From an uncultured Atopobiaceae bacterium (GTDB lineage Bacteria > Actinomycetota > Coriobacteriia > Coriobacteriales > Atopobiaceae), in contig CALUNW010000005.1 in the NCBI GenBank assembly GCA_944322145.1, forward strand, positions 1-64,000: a DNA stretch of 64,000 bases, written 5' to 3'. The notes under the pieces were generated by a model. The model saw nothing but the letters and a program-made list of their open reading frames with translations. It was not told the origin of the DNA and searched no databases. Positions 15,067-24,025 of this stretch are shown piece after piece; position 1 is the stretch's first letter, and each line of letters starts with the position of its first letter. Both the position numbers and the translations under genes were made by a program.

Positions 15067-15720
15067 ATGAACATCAGGATGGACGAGAAGGACGCCGAGC
15101 TGCTGCGCTCGCGCTCTCGCGCGGCCTTCGACGCGCAGGCGCCGACCTACGACGCCGGCATGCAGGGAGAGCACGCTCGCCGGCTCTACCCGCACGTGCT
15201 CGGGGAGGTGAGGCGCGCCGTGGCGGGCGACCCAGCCCCGCGCCTGCTCGACCTGGGCTGCGGCACGGGCGCCCTCGCCGAGCTGGTGCTCGAGGGGCTC
15301 CCGGGCGTGCGCCTCAGCTGCGTGGACCTGTCGCCGAGGATGGCCGAGGCGGCCCGCGCGCGCCTGGGCGAGCGGGCCGAGGTCCTCCTCTGCGACGCCG
15401 AGCGCCTGACCTTCCGCGACGGCTCGTTCGACGCCGCCTGGTGCAACGACTCCTTCCACCACTACCCGGACCCCGAGCGCGCGGCATTCCAGGCGTGGCG
15501 CGTGCTCGCGCCCGGCGGGGCGCTCGTCGTCGGCGACGCGTGGCAGCCGGCGCCGGCCCGCGCGATTATGAACGCGTGGATGCCGCACTCTCGCGAGGGC
15601 GACGTCCGCATCTACTCCGAGGCCGAGCTGCGCCACATCCTCGGCACCTGGTTCAGCGACGTGTCCTGGCGCCGCGTGGGCCTGACAGCCTGCGTCGCTA
15701 TCGCGCGCAAGGGTGCCTGA
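15067..15720 (+). CDS. Class I SAM-dependent methyltransferase
   Basis: The 217-residue protein has SAM-binding motif I (LLDLGCGTGALAE, near residues 61-73), the acidic end of strand 2 (SCVDLSPRM), and the post-motifs DAAWCNDSFHHYPDPERA and RVLAPGGALVVGD typical of the Methyltransf_11/25 type. Substrate unknown; small-molecule methylation is likely given the TetR context. The ATG at 15067 has AAAGGA seven bases upstream; a TTG at 15037 is inside the operator and is rejected. No other gene is in the operon before the HipBA pair. Confidence 0.88.
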   Translation: MNIRMDEKDAELLRSRSRAAFDAQAPTYDAGMQGEHARRLYPHVLGEVRRAVAGDPAPRLLDLGCGTGALAELVLEGLPGVRLSCVDLSPRMAEAARARLGERAEVLLCDAERLTFRDGSFDAAWCNDSFHHYPDPERAAFQAWRVLAPGGALVVGDAWQPAPARAIMNAWMPHSREGDVRIYSEAELRHILGTWFSDVSWRRVGLTACVAIARKGA

Positions 15721-15789
15721 TTGCCCTGTCAGTATGATCGCCCATGGCAATCGCGCAAGCGCAAAAGCTTTGCTTAGACAAGCATATAT

Positions 15790-15832
15790 TTCTGTTATAG
15801 ACTACTACAGAAGTAATCCTTTCTGTTAGGAG
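15790..15832 (+). promoter_or_regulatory. Probable HipB operator and promoter
   Basis: TTTCTGTTA occurs at 15789-15797 and 15820-15828, with a CAGAAG complement between them, so the leader has two dyad half-site pairs, as expected for an autoregulated HipBA operon. The region is A+T-rich. Confidence 0.4.
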
Positions 15833-15836
15833 CGCT

Positions 15837-16133
15837 ATGGCGGGAAGAACCCCCATACCGGTGTCGCGTGCGATGCGTACCATTGCGGCCAATCTCGACC
15901 TGGCGCGTCGCCAGCAGCGCATCACGCTTGATCTGCTCGCCGAGCGTGCGAACCTCTCTGTTCCCACAGTTCGCCGCCTTCTGAACGAGGGTGCGGGCAC
16001 GTTTGAGAACTTCCTGCGCGTCGCTCGCATTCTGGGTTTGCTGCAGGGCGTCGAGGACGCAACCGACCCGCTGAACACGCCTATCGGTCGCGCGCGGGCG
16101 GAGCAGGACGTGCCCAAGCGCGTGAGGAGGTGA
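15837..16133 (+). CDS. hipB: HipB-like antitoxin, XRE family
   Basis: The 98-residue protein has an XRE helix-turn-helix (LAERANLSVPTVRRLLNEG, residues about 33-51) and a C-terminal tail. It lies four bases before hipA on the same strand, the standard antitoxin-toxin order. HipB binds the operon promoter and HipA. TAGGAG precedes the ATG. The first 20 residues are an extra basic extension. Confidence 0.8.
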   Translation: MAGRTPIPVSRAMRTIAANLDLARRQQRITLDLLAERANLSVPTVRRLLNEGAGTFENFLRVARILGLLQGVEDATDPLNTPIGRARAEQDVPKRVRR

Positions 16134-16137
16134 GGGT

Positions 16138-17373
16138 ATGCAGCTCGACGTTACCGTTCAGATCGAGGGCGAGGACGTCCTGGCGGGAAGGCTGTATCAA
16201 AACGTCCGTCACGGCGATGAGACGGCGACCTTCTCTTATGCGACCTCTTATCTGGATGACGCCCGCGCCTTCACTCTGGCGCCGGACATGCCGCTCGGCC
16301 CGGGGACTTTTCACTCCGAGGGGCTTCGGGATTTTCGCGCGCTCGAGGACTGCATGCCAGACCGCTGGGGGCGCAACCTGATGCTTCGCGCGGAGCGAGC
16401 CCGAGCACGGGAGGACGAGCGGGCTCCCAGGACGCTTTTCGAAGCCGATATGCTCGCCGGCGTTAACGACGAGGCAAGGCAGGGTGCCCTGCGCATTTGG
16501 GATGCGGATGGCCGGGTGCTTTCGGGAGTTGCGGACGGGGTGCCGCGCGAGACGAGCGTTCCCTCCCTTCTGCGCGCTGCCGACATTGCGGCCTCGGATA
16601 TGGACGCCGACGTCCGTGACCTTCTCGCCGCCGGGTCAAGCCTGGGCGGCGCTCGGCCCAAGGCCTCTGTTCGGGACGAGGGAGGTTTTCTCTGCATCGC
16701 GAAGTTTCCCGAGGCGGACGAGTCGGCCATCGACGACGTGTGCGCGTGGGAACACGTTGCTCTGTGCCTCATGGAGAGGTCGGGTATTCCCGTACCGGTC
16801 TCCCGCCTGCTGCGCGTCGCCGGGCGCTCGGTTCTGCTGACGCGGCGCTTTGACCGACGAGGGCGCGAGCGAGTCCCTTACATCAGCGGTCTGACTGCGG
16901 TTCAGGGCACCGATGGCGGGCGGTACTCCTATCTCGAGCTAGTTGACTTCATCGAGACCGAGGGATCGCAGCCTGCCCGGGACCTCAGGGACCTCTGGGC
17001 GCGGGCGCTCTTCTCCTGTGCCGTTGGCAACACAGACAACCACCTGAGGAACTACGGCTTTCTCCGGGAGGCGTCCGGCTGGAGGCTCTCGCCCGCATTC
17101 GACGTGAACTCCACGCCAGGCTCCGAGCCCAAGTTCCTCGCGACTGGCCTCGAGTTCGGCGCGCGCGACGCGGAGCCGGAGCTGGCGTTCGAGGTTCTCG
17201 ACTTCTTCCGTCTGAGTCTCGCCGAGGCGCGTGACGTCGCGTCCCGTATGGCGTCGGTCCTCTCTGGTTGGCGCAGACAGGCCCGAGCGGACGGCATATC
17301 CGAGGCGTCCATCGACTACATGGCAGACTGTTTCGAGGCCGGCGTTCGCAAGCTGAGGGCACTCGCTCGGTAG
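16138..17373 (+). CDS. hipA: HipA-like serine/threonine kinase toxin
   Basis: The 411-residue protein has the HipA landmarks: glycine-rich ATP loop GSSLGGARPK (166-175), catalytic loop GNTDNHLRN (297-305) and the metal-binding SPAFDVN (318-324). HipA phosphorylates aminoacyl-tRNA synthetases such as GltX and stops growth. Length matches the family (about 420-440). AGGAGG lies seven bases before the ATG. All catalytic residues look intact, so the toxin is probably active. Confidence 0.92.
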   Translation: MQLDVTVQIEGEDVLAGRLYQNVRHGDETATFSYATSYLDDARAFTLAPDMPLGPGTFHSEGLRDFRALEDCMPDRWGRNLMLRAERARAREDERAPRTLFEADMLAGVNDEARQGALRIWDADGRVLSGVADGVPRETSVPSLLRAADIAASDMDADVRDLLAAGSSLGGARPKASVRDEGGFLCIAKFPEADESAIDDVCAWEHVALCLMERSGIPVPVSRLLRVAGRSVLLTRRFDRRGRERVPYISGLTAVQGTDGGRYSYLELVDFIETEGSQPARDLRDLWARALFSCAVGNTDNHLRNYGFLREASGWRLSPAFDVNSTPGSEPKFLATGLEFGARDAEPELAFEVLDFFRLSLAEARDVASRMASVLSGWRRQARADGISEASIDYMADCFEAGVRKLRALAR

Positions 17374-17384
17374 GCGCCACCACC

Positions 17385-18020
17385 TCACGGAAGTCTGAGG
17401 GCGAGAACCATCGCGACGAACATGATCGTGAAGACGAGGTTGCTCCATCCGCCAAAGAGGATGCAGCGCGCCGGCTGCGGCACGTGCATCCACACGAGGC
17501 CGAGAAACGACGTGACCAGCGGCGTGAGGACGACAAACCACGGGGGAAAGACCGTCTGCCCCAGCACCATGGCAACGCCGAGCACAACAAAGCCCAGGTA
17601 CATGGGTACGGTGGCAAACCGCATGACAAACATGATGTTGCCCGCGACCTCGTCATACAGTTCTTCTCGCCCTGCCTTGGCGATGACGGAGAGATAGACG
17701 TACTGAGCGTGATAGGCGCCGCCGCAGATGAGGGCAAAGGCGAGCAGCGCCGCGGCCAGCCAGACGAGCCAGTCCATCTCACCGCGCGCCGTGAGCGCAA
17801 GCCCGGCAAACCCGAGCACGTACAGGAACGCGGCGACCGGCCCAAGCACCCCTCCAAGGCGCACGCGGCCGGCGGGCACGCCGCGCATGATGCGCATATA
17901 CGGCCTGAGAGTCCCGTCCATGTCGTAGGCGCCGGGCGTGAAGTAGAGCAGCATGTCCCCGGCAAACATGAGAAGCGACCCCAGGAGCCCCAGGGCGAGA
18001 AGTACGAGTGTCAACGGCAT
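17385..18020 (-). CDS. Six-helix membrane protein (DUF6796-like)
   Basis: The 211-residue product is almost entirely hydrophobic with about six membrane segments and a conserved DMLLYFTPGAYDMDGTL motif near residue 22-40. I believe it belongs to the DUF6796 group of unknown function. GGAGG lies four bases before the ATG at 18020. It is convergent with hipA, 11 bases apart, and separated from the flavodoxin gene by a hairpin. A 37-codon fragment of a paralogue lies at 12399-12514, so the family was once present twice here. Confidence 0.7.
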   Translation of the reverse strand: MPLTLVLLALGLLGSLLMFAGDMLLYFTPGAYDMDGTLRPYMRIMRGVPAGRVRLGGVLGPVAAFLYVLGFAGLALTARGEMDWLVWLAAALLAFALICGGAYHAQYVYLSVIAKAGREELYDEVAGNIMFVMRFATVPMYLGFVVLGVAMVLGQTVFPPWFVVLTPLVTSFLGLVWMHVPQPARCILFGGWSNLVFTIMFVAMVLALRLP

Positions 18021-18052
18021 GGCGCCTCCCATCCATCGTGGGCGTCAGATGG

Positions 18053-18080
18053 CCCCGGAGCTCGCTCGGCTCCGGGGCCT
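18053..18080 (-). terminator. Hairpin after the flavodoxin gene
   Basis: GGCCCCGGAGC, seven-base loop, GCTCCGGGGCC; no T-run, so termination is probable rather than certain. Confidence 0.55.
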
Positions 18081-18092
18081 CAGCTTGAGCCA

Positions 18093-18521
18093 TTACGCCT
18101 CGACGAGGCTCCTTGCTGCCGCCTCGAGCTCGGCGACGGCATCGTCATCGGGGGCCTCGTTGGCGATCACGGTGCAGACCACGTTCACGCCAGCCCCCTC
18201 CGCGTCTGCCCGCCAGGCCTCCATCCACTCGCCGGTGCCCCAGCCGTAGCTGCCGAACAGCGCCACGGGCTTGTCGCCCAGCGCGTCGCGGCACGCCTCC
18301 CAGACGGGCTCGAACTCGTCGGACTCAAGCTCCTCGGCACCCATGGCGGGGCAGCCAAAGGCAAGCGCGTCATAGTTGGGCACATCCTCCGCCGAGAAGT
18401 CCGCGACGGGCACGACACGAGCCTCGGCCCCTGCGGCGGCGATGCCCGCTTCGAGCGCATGGGCCATCTCCTCGGTGTTGCCCGTTCCCGTCCAGTACAC
18501 GATCGCGATGTTCTTGCTCAT
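18093..18521 (-). CDS. Flavodoxin
   Basis: The 142-residue protein shows the FMN phosphate loop VYWTGTGNTEEMA (residues 8-20), the 50s loop around GCPAMGAEE and the 90s loop FGSYGWGTGEW, all characteristic of short-chain flavodoxins. Flavodoxins replace ferredoxin when iron is short. GGAGGGAGA precedes the ATG. It lies about 40 bases after the DUF3793 gene, and both follow a DtxR-like box, so iron-responsive expression is likely. Confidence 0.92.
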   Translation of the reverse strand: MSKNIAIVYWTGTGNTEEMAHALEAGIAAAGAEARVVPVADFSAEDVPNYDALAFGCPAMGAEELESDEFEPVWEACRDALGDKPVALFGSYGWGTGEWMEAWRADAEGAGVNVVCTVIANEAPDDDAVAELEAAARSLVEA

Positions 18522-18559
18522 GGAAGTCTCCCTCCGTCGTGCGGGCTCAGCCGCCCCTG

Positions 18560-19228
18560 TCATGCCGTTGCCATCCGGAGGAGCCCTCGCAGGGGCGTTC
18601 CCTCGGAGTAGAGCCTCTTGATCCTGAGCTCCTCGCGCTCGAGCTCCTTGAAGCGCCGCAGCGCCTCGTCCACGTCTCCGTAGACCTTCCAGCGTCCGCA
18701 CGCCCGCGCTCCCTGGCCCCCGTCCGACATGAAGCCGTCGACGTCCTCGATGGGATAGCCGAGGACAAAGCCGATCTCGTGGGGAAAGGGGGCTCTGTCG
18801 TCGTAGTAGGCGCGCAGGCGACGCCTGAGCTCTCCCATGAGCGCCCCGCTTCGAGAGGGGAGGTGGTTCTTGGCGAGAAACTCGTGCGCCCCCGCGTCGG
18901 AGAGAAGACGCCGGACGCAGCGCGGGCGCCAGACGAGCAGCATCGCTCGCCCTTCTCGCCATCCCAGCAGGGAAACGCGCACGCCGAAGCGTTGGAGGTG
19001 CAACGCGTAGGTCCCTATGAGGGCCTTTACGTGGAGGCGGCGTATGGACGTCGGGTGAGCGGCATCGTTGGGCGGCATCCGGAAGCCAAAGACTGCGGCC
19101 GGCTTGCGTCCCGCGAGCACGATGCCCGCCTGACAGACGAGACAGCGCACGAACCTCGCCTCAAGACGCTCGTGAGGCGAGGCGTCGCTGGCGTCAACGG
19201 CAAGACAGATGTCCATCCCTTGACCCAT
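18560..19228 (-). CDS. DUF3793 family protein
   Basis: The 222-residue protein ends with the family's hallmark: FPHEIGFVLGYPIEDVDGF, then CGRWKVYGDVDEALRRF. DUF3793 proteins are coded beside flavodoxins in Clostridia and Coriobacteriia and have no proven activity. TTGGAGG lies just before the ATG at 19228. A DtxR/IdeR-like palindrome begins 13 bases upstream of the start, placing the gene and the flavodoxin under probable iron control. Confidence 0.85.
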   Translation of the reverse strand: MGQGMDICLAVDASDASPHERLEARFVRCLVCQAGIVLAGRKPAAVFGFRMPPNDAAHPTSIRRLHVKALIGTYALHLQRFGVRVSLLGWREGRAMLLVWRPRCVRRLLSDAGAHEFLAKNHLPSRSGALMGELRRRLRAYYDDRAPFPHEIGFVLGYPIEDVDGFMSDGGQGARACGRWKVYGDVDEALRRFKELEREELRIKRLYSEGTPLRGLLRMATA

Positions 19229-19240
19229 ACGCCTCCAATA

Positions 19241-19288
19241 GTTAGCTAAGCCTAACTCTGTTGGGCATAGAGTAAACCATAGCTAACA
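19241..19288 (-). promoter_or_regulatory. DtxR/IdeR-like boxes before the DUF3793-flavodoxin operon
   Basis: AGTTAGCTAAGCCTAACT (19240-19257) is an 18-base imperfect palindrome matching about two thirds of the IdeR consensus. A second site, GTTAGCTATGGTTTAC on the minus strand (19272-19287), is 15 of 16 identical to the site before the ABC operon at 22965. Confidence 0.65.
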
Positions 19289-19297
19289 TATTGTCCA

Positions 19298-19330
19298 TGA
19301 TCCAAAAGGGGGCTGTCCCCTTTTGGATCA
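19298..19330. repeat. GGGGAC-core palindrome over the ABC transporter stop
   Basis: A 33-base near-perfect palindrome: arms TGATCCAAAAGGGG / CCCCTTTTGGATCA around GCTGT. Its last three bases are the stop codon of the leftward ABC gene. One of seven copies in the window. Confidence 0.9.
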
Positions 19331-21061
19331 CAGCGACCAGTTGGCGCTTTGGGTTTGCAGGCGCACCATGCGGGCGAAGAGGCCATTCGCGGCGAGAAGC
19401 TCTTCCGGGGTACCTTGCTCCGCCACGCGGCCGGCCTCGAGCACCACGATCTTGTCCGCGCTCATGACGGTGCGCATGCGGTGGGCGATCACGATGACGG
19501 TCTTGCCGATGAGCAGCCGTGAGAGCGCCTCCTGGACCTGCGTCTCGTTCTCCACGTCCAGGCTCGCGGTGGCCTCGTCCAGGAGCACGACCGGCGCATC
19601 CTTGAGCAGTGCCCGCGCGATTGAGATGCGCTGGCGCTCGCCGCCGGAGAGGCGCGCGCCGTTCTCGCCGATCATCGTGTCGTAGCCCTGCGGCAGGCGG
19701 CTCACGAACTCGTCGCAGTTGGCCGCGCGTGCCGCGGCGAGTACCTCCTCGTCGGTGGCGCCGCGCCGACCCAGGCGGATGTTGCCCATGACCGTGTCGT
19801 CAAAGAGCAGCACGTCCTGGAAGACCACGGAGAAGTCGCCGAGAAGGACCTCGGGATCCACGGCCGCAACGTCCACGCCGCCCACGGTGACGCGTCCCGC
19901 GTCGGCATCCCATAGGCGCGCGGCAAGGCGGGCGCAGGTGGACTTGCCGGAGCCGGACGGCCCCACGAGCGCCGTGACCTCACCCTCGCGCGCGGTGAAC
20001 GTCACGCCGTCCAGGACCTTCTCGTCGCGATCGTAGGAGAAGGACACGTCCTCGAAGGCGACGTCGTGCCCCACGGGCTCGTACTTCTCGCCTCCCTGCG
20101 CGAGGGGCTCCTCGTAGAAGCTCTTCATGCGCGCCGCGGCGGTCTTTGCCGAGAAGAGCTCTGCGATGAGCATGAGGCACTGGTCGAAGGGCGCGTAGAT
20201 GCGGCTCACCACCACGAGGAAGGCGAAGAGCGTCATGAACGTGCACGAGCCCTCCAGGATGAGCGTCGCGCCCACGAGCACCGTGGTGGCAAGGCCCAGG
20301 CGCAGCACGATCTGGGCGCCGTTGACGGCAATGCCGCAGGCGATCTCCGAGCGGGCGGCCTGGCGCTCCGCGGCGTCCACGTCGGCGTGGATATGCTCGA
20401 GGTAGCGCCCCTCCTGGTTGGTCGCGCGCACCTCGCGCACGCACTCGAGTGCCTCCTGGATGTCCTCCGAGGTGGCAAGGCCGCGCATGCGCGTGGCCTC
20501 CATCATGGGCTGGAGGGCGCGCCGCGCGCCGAAGAGGATGGCGAGCCCCACCGGGCAGCTCCAGAGCGACGCGAGCGCGAGACGCCAGTCAAAGGAGAAA
20601 AGGCAGACGGCCGCCACGGCGAGCGTGATGTAGGCGCCGTAGAGCTCGGGCAGCACGTGGCTGTAGGCGTGCTCGGTGGTCTTGACGTCGGTCATGAGGG
20701 TCTCGGTGAGGTCGGCGAGGTCGCGGCGGCCGAAGAAGCCCAGGGGCAGCTTGCGCAGGCGCTCGGCGAGGCCGATGCGCTGCCTGCCGCTCTCCTTGTA
20801 GATGACGCCGTACTGGTAGTAGTAGGCCCAGTACTCCGTCACGAAGAGCGCGACGGCAAAGGCGACGAGGCCCGCTGCGTACGGGAGGAGGTCCGGCAGC
20901 GGCGCTCCCTCGGTGAAGTGCGCCACGAGCTCGCCCATGAGCAGGTAGAGGGCACCCACTCCACCAAAGACCACGAGGTTCGAGGCTGCCGTCCACACGG
21001 CGCCGAGCTTGACGTTGCGCAGGCCCTCGTCGGTGAGGGCGTACTTCTCCTGGATGCTCAT
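19328..21061 (-). CDS. ABC exporter half, fused membrane and ATPase domains (IrtB/YbtQ-like)
   Basis: The 577-residue protein has six membrane segments in residues 1-310 and a complete ATPase: Walker A GPSGSGKST, signature LSGGERQRISIARAL, Walker B VVLLDEATASLD and H-loop AHRM. It begins directly after the stop of the other half (21062), so the two form a heterodimer. Side-by-side halves of this type behind iron boxes resemble the siderophore transporters IrtAB and YbtPQ, which despite exporter folds import iron chelates. That role is inferred from context. Confidence 0.88.
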   Translation of the reverse strand: MSIQEKYALTDEGLRNVKLGAVWTAASNLVVFGGVGALYLLMGELVAHFTEGAPLPDLLPYAAGLVAFAVALFVTEYWAYYYQYGVIYKESGRQRIGLAERLRKLPLGFFGRRDLADLTETLMTDVKTTEHAYSHVLPELYGAYITLAVAAVCLFSFDWRLALASLWSCPVGLAILFGARRALQPMMEATRMRGLATSEDIQEALECVREVRATNQEGRYLEHIHADVDAAERQAARSEIACGIAVNGAQIVLRLGLATTVLVGATLILEGSCTFMTLFAFLVVVSRIYAPFDQCLMLIAELFSAKTAAARMKSFYEEPLAQGGEKYEPVGHDVAFEDVSFSYDRDEKVLDGVTFTAREGEVTALVGPSGSGKSTCARLAARLWDADAGRVTVGGVDVAAVDPEVLLGDFSVVFQDVLLFDDTVMGNIRLGRRGATDEEVLAAARAANCDEFVSRLPQGYDTMIGENGARLSGGERQRISIARALLKDAPVVLLDEATASLDVENETQVQEALSRLLIGKTVIVIAHRMRTVMSADKIVVLEAGRVAEQGTPEELLAANGLFARMVRLQTQSANWSL

Positions 21062-22897
21062 CTACTCCACCTCCTCGGCGCTCGTGATGCGCCAGCTCAC
21101 GGACTTCTCGTAGTCGGCCCACATGCGGGCGTAGAGGCCGCCCGCCGCCAGCAGCTCGTCGTGCGTGCCTTGCTCGACCACGCGTCCGGCGTCGAGCACC
21201 ACGATCTTGTCGGCGTTTCGCACCGTGGAGAGGCGGTGCGCGATCATGAGGACGGTGCGCGCCGAGCCGTCGCGCCCACGGGCGAGGCGCTTGAAGGCGG
21301 CCTGGATCTTGACCTCGTTCTCGGGGTCGGCGAAGGCCGTCGCCTCGTCGAGCACCACGACGGGCGCGTCCTTGAGGATCGCACGAGCGATCATGAGTCG
21401 CTGCACCTCGCCGCCGGAGAGGTGGGTGCCGCCCGTCCCCACGAGCGTGTCCGCGCCCTGGGGCAGCTTCTCCAGGATGTCCGCGCACTGGGCGGCCTCA
21501 AGCGCGGCGAGAACCTCCTCGCGGGCGGCCTCGGGGCGCGCGGCGCGCACGTTCTCCAGAATCGTCTGGCGGAAGGGTCGGTTTGCCTGGAAGACAAACG
21601 CCACTCGGTCCATGAGGTCGTGCGGGTCCATCTCGCGCACGTCCACGCCGCCGAGCGTTACGCGCCCGGCGTCCACGTCCCAGAAGCGCGGCACGAGGCT
21701 CGCCGCCGTGGTCTTGCCGCCGCCGGAGGGACCCACGAGCGCCACCGTCGCGCCAGCCGGCACCTCAAAGCTCACGTGGTCGAGCGCAGAGGCGTCCGCG
21801 CCCTCGTAAGAGAAGGTCACGTCCTCGAAGCGGATGGCGTTGCCCTCGGGCGAGCGAGGTACGGCGGGGGCGGAGATGACGGGCGCAGCGAGCACCTCCT
21901 CGACGCGCGAGACCGCGTCCGCGGCGGACTGGAACGCCTCGGACATGAACATCACGCGGGTCATGGCGGTGGGGATCACGGCCGAGAAGATCGCGTAGAA
22001 CGCGAAGTTGGCGAGGAAGCGCGCGAAGTCCCCCTCGCCGGGCGCAACGAGGATCGCCGCCGGCACGAGGAAGATCGCGACGCCGTTGATGATGGTGAGC
22101 GAGAGCGACTGCGGCGTCTGGCACCACTTGACTGCGTAGTCCTGCGCGAGCCGCGTGAACTCCTCGATGGCGTCATGGAACGCACGGAAGCTGTAGACCG
22201 TCTGCTGGAACACCTTGACCACGGGGATGCCGCGCACGTACTCGGTGCCGGTCTTGTTCATCTTGACGAGCGACTCCATGTAGCGCGTCATGAAGTCCAT
22301 GCCGCGCCCGCCCATCATGTAGAACATGCAGCCGAGCGAGATGATCACCGCGACAAGGCACGCGAGGCCGAGCCGCCAGTCAAAGACGAAGAACAGCACG
22401 AGCATGCCGACGATCATGGCGATGCTGCCTGCGGTGTCAGGGAGCTTATGGGCGAGAAGCCCCTCGGTCTCGGCGGCGCAGCCGTCCACGACGCGGCGAA
22501 GCGCGCCGCTCGCGTGCGTGTCGAAGTAGCCCAGACTCGCGTGCATGAGGTGGTCCGTGGTGCGCTTGCGCATGTTGGACGCGCAGCGGAAGGCCGCGAG
22601 GTGCGTGCACATGAGGCCGGCGAAGTAGATGAGGATGCTCGCGGTCGCAAGACCGAACGCCCACCAGCCGTATGAGGCGATGCCCGTTGCCGCGCCCCAG
22701 TCGGGGGCCACGGCGATGAGGTCGCGCGCCACGAGCCATATGCAGACATATGGGCCAAAGCTCACGAGCATCGAGACGGCCGAGAGCGCGCAGCCCAGGT
22801 ACGTGAGCGCCTTGCGCGGACCGGCGAAGGCGAGCAGGCGGCCAACGGCGCCCTTGCCGCGGGCGGCGTCCGGTGTCGCCGCTTGTGATTCAGACAT
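21062..22897 (-). CDS. ABC exporter half, fused membrane and ATPase domains (IrtA/YbtP-like)
   Basis: The 611-residue partner has Walker A GPSGGGKTT, signature HLSGGEVQRLMIARA and Walker B VVVLDEATAFADPENE; Phe-Ala in place of the usual Ser-Leu of the D-loop region is common in this subgroup. About 45 extra N-terminal residues precede the first helix. AGGAGG lies six bases before the ATG at 22897, chosen over an earlier in-frame ATG at 22942. A TTAGCTATGGTT box lies 70 bases upstream. The divergent AraC gene probably activates this operon, as YbtA does. Confidence 0.88.
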   Translation of the reverse strand: MSESQAATPDAARGKGAVGRLLAFAGPRKALTYLGCALSAVSMLVSFGPYVCIWLVARDLIAVAPDWGAATGIASYGWWAFGLATASILIYFAGLMCTHLAAFRCASNMRKRTTDHLMHASLGYFDTHASGALRRVVDGCAAETEGLLAHKLPDTAGSIAMIVGMLVLFFVFDWRLGLACLVAVIISLGCMFYMMGGRGMDFMTRYMESLVKMNKTGTEYVRGIPVVKVFQQTVYSFRAFHDAIEEFTRLAQDYAVKWCQTPQSLSLTIINGVAIFLVPAAILVAPGEGDFARFLANFAFYAIFSAVIPTAMTRVMFMSEAFQSAADAVSRVEEVLAAPVISAPAVPRSPEGNAIRFEDVTFSYEGADASALDHVSFEVPAGATVALVGPSGGGKTTAASLVPRFWDVDAGRVTLGGVDVREMDPHDLMDRVAFVFQANRPFRQTILENVRAARPEAAREEVLAALEAAQCADILEKLPQGADTLVGTGGTHLSGGEVQRLMIARAILKDAPVVVLDEATAFADPENEVKIQAAFKRLARGRDGSARTVLMIAHRLSTVRNADKIVVLDAGRVVEQGTHDELLAAGGLYARMWADYEKSVSWRITSAEEVE

Positions 22898-22964
22898 ATT
22901 AACCTCCTGCCTGTGGAGACCTTGATAGACGTTCCGTCGCACCGTATCATGGGAGTCGTTACTT

Positions 22965-22984
22965 GTTAGCTATGGTTAACTAAC
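22965..22984. promoter_or_regulatory. Shared iron-type box between ABC operon and AraC gene
   Basis: GTTAGCTATGGTTAACTAAC, a 20-base dyad (GTTAG...CTAAC) midway between the divergent starts. The left 16 bases recur with one change at 19272-19287. A DtxR-type metal repressor is the likely binder. Confidence 0.65.
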
Positions 22985-23023
22985 CTTGGACGATTCCTCA
23001 AGGGAGATGGACGAACCCTCAAG

Positions 23024-24025
23024 ATGACGGGCATAGGAGACATTTCCCGCGAGCTCGCTGCGCTCTTCGAGCCGCAGGTCGAGCAGCTCAGCGTGCGGCT
23101 CGAACGGCAGGGCGGCATCTGGGTGGGGGAGGCGTGCGGTTCCGTGGCCACGGGCTCGATGTGGCTCTGCGCACCGGCGCCGCATTGCCTCGTGCTCTGC
23201 CACGACGTCACTCCGCTTGAGGACATGCCGCTCTTCGAGGGGTCGCTCGGGCCGTACGCCTGCGCCTGCACGATGGGGGACGATGCGGTGGCGTGCTCAC
23301 GAGACTGCGGTCTGCCGATTAGACTCGTCGGCGCCGGGAGCGGTGCACGGCATTCACGGGACGAGATGGCCACGTTCGTCGAGCATGGTCCCCGCGCTCT
23401 CTCAAGCTGTCTGCTCGCCGGCCATGTCTACCGTTCCCGCTCCGTCATCATGCTGCCCGACTTCTTCGACGAGCTGGATCGCCGCTATCCGGGGGAGTAC
23501 CGCGGGCTCTTCTCGGCGTTTGACGGCGCCTGGAGCCCCGAGGCCAAGGGAGCGATTCATCATGCGCTCGGCAACATACCCGCGGATCCCCCGCTCGGCC
23601 CCGGTGGGTCGCTCGGGCTTCTCTCGACCGTCGCCTCCCTGATGGCATCCCTGGCGGCGGACGGGAGAGGCTCTGAGCAGGGCGAAAGCACGCTGGTGAG
23701 TCACGCGAGGAGGCTCTTGTCGGCTGCCGTCGAGGAGGGCGGCGTTCCACCTTCTATCGACGAACTGGCCCGCAGGCTCTACGTGAGTCGGTCGCGGCTC
23801 TGCGACGCGTTCAGGCGCGAGACGGGGCAGGGCATGAGCGCATATGCGCGCCAGCTGCGGATGGAGCGCGCGTGCCGTCTCCTCGAGGACGGGGACCGTA
23901 CCGTCTCCGAGGTCTCCGTCCTTCTCGGCTACCCAAGCCCCTCGGCCTTCTGCCACGCCTTCTCCGACTTCACGGGCATGTCTCCACGCGCATGGATGAT
24001 TCAAAAGGGGACAGACCCCTTTTGA
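23024..24025 (+). CDS. AraC-family transcription regulator
   Basis: The C-terminal third (residues about 240-325) has two helix-turn-helix motifs: DELARRLYVSRSRLCDAFRR and the signature GYPSPSAFCHAFSDFTGMSP. The N-terminal part is unlike the cupin type and may sense a ligand such as a siderophore. It is divergent from the IrtAB-like operon, the position of YbtA-type activators. The final eight residues (IQKGTDPF) are coded by a palindromic repeat that also supplies the TGA, so the native C-terminus was replaced or extended. The ribosome site is weak. Confidence 0.85.
   Translation: MTGIGDISRELAALFEPQVEQLSVRLERQGGIWVGEACGSVATGSMWLCAPAPHCLVLCHDVTPLEDMPLFEGSLGPYACACTMGDDAVACSRDCGLPIRLVGAGSGARHSRDEMATFVEHGPRALSSCLLAGHVYRSRSVIMLPDFFDELDRRYPGEYRGLFSAFDGAWSPEAKGAIHHALGNIPADPPLGPGGSLGLLSTVASLMASLAADGRGSEQGESTLVSHARRLLSAAVEEGGVPPSIDELARRLYVSRSRLCDAFRRETGQGMSAYARQLRMERACRLLEDGDRTVSEVSVLLGYPSPSAFCHAFSDFTGMSPRAWMIQKGTDPF

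Noticed and set aside
20066-22675. 869-codon open frame on the plus strand
   Set aside because: Antisense to two intact ABC transporter genes; low-complexity His/Arg-rich translation typical of a G+C-rich shadow.
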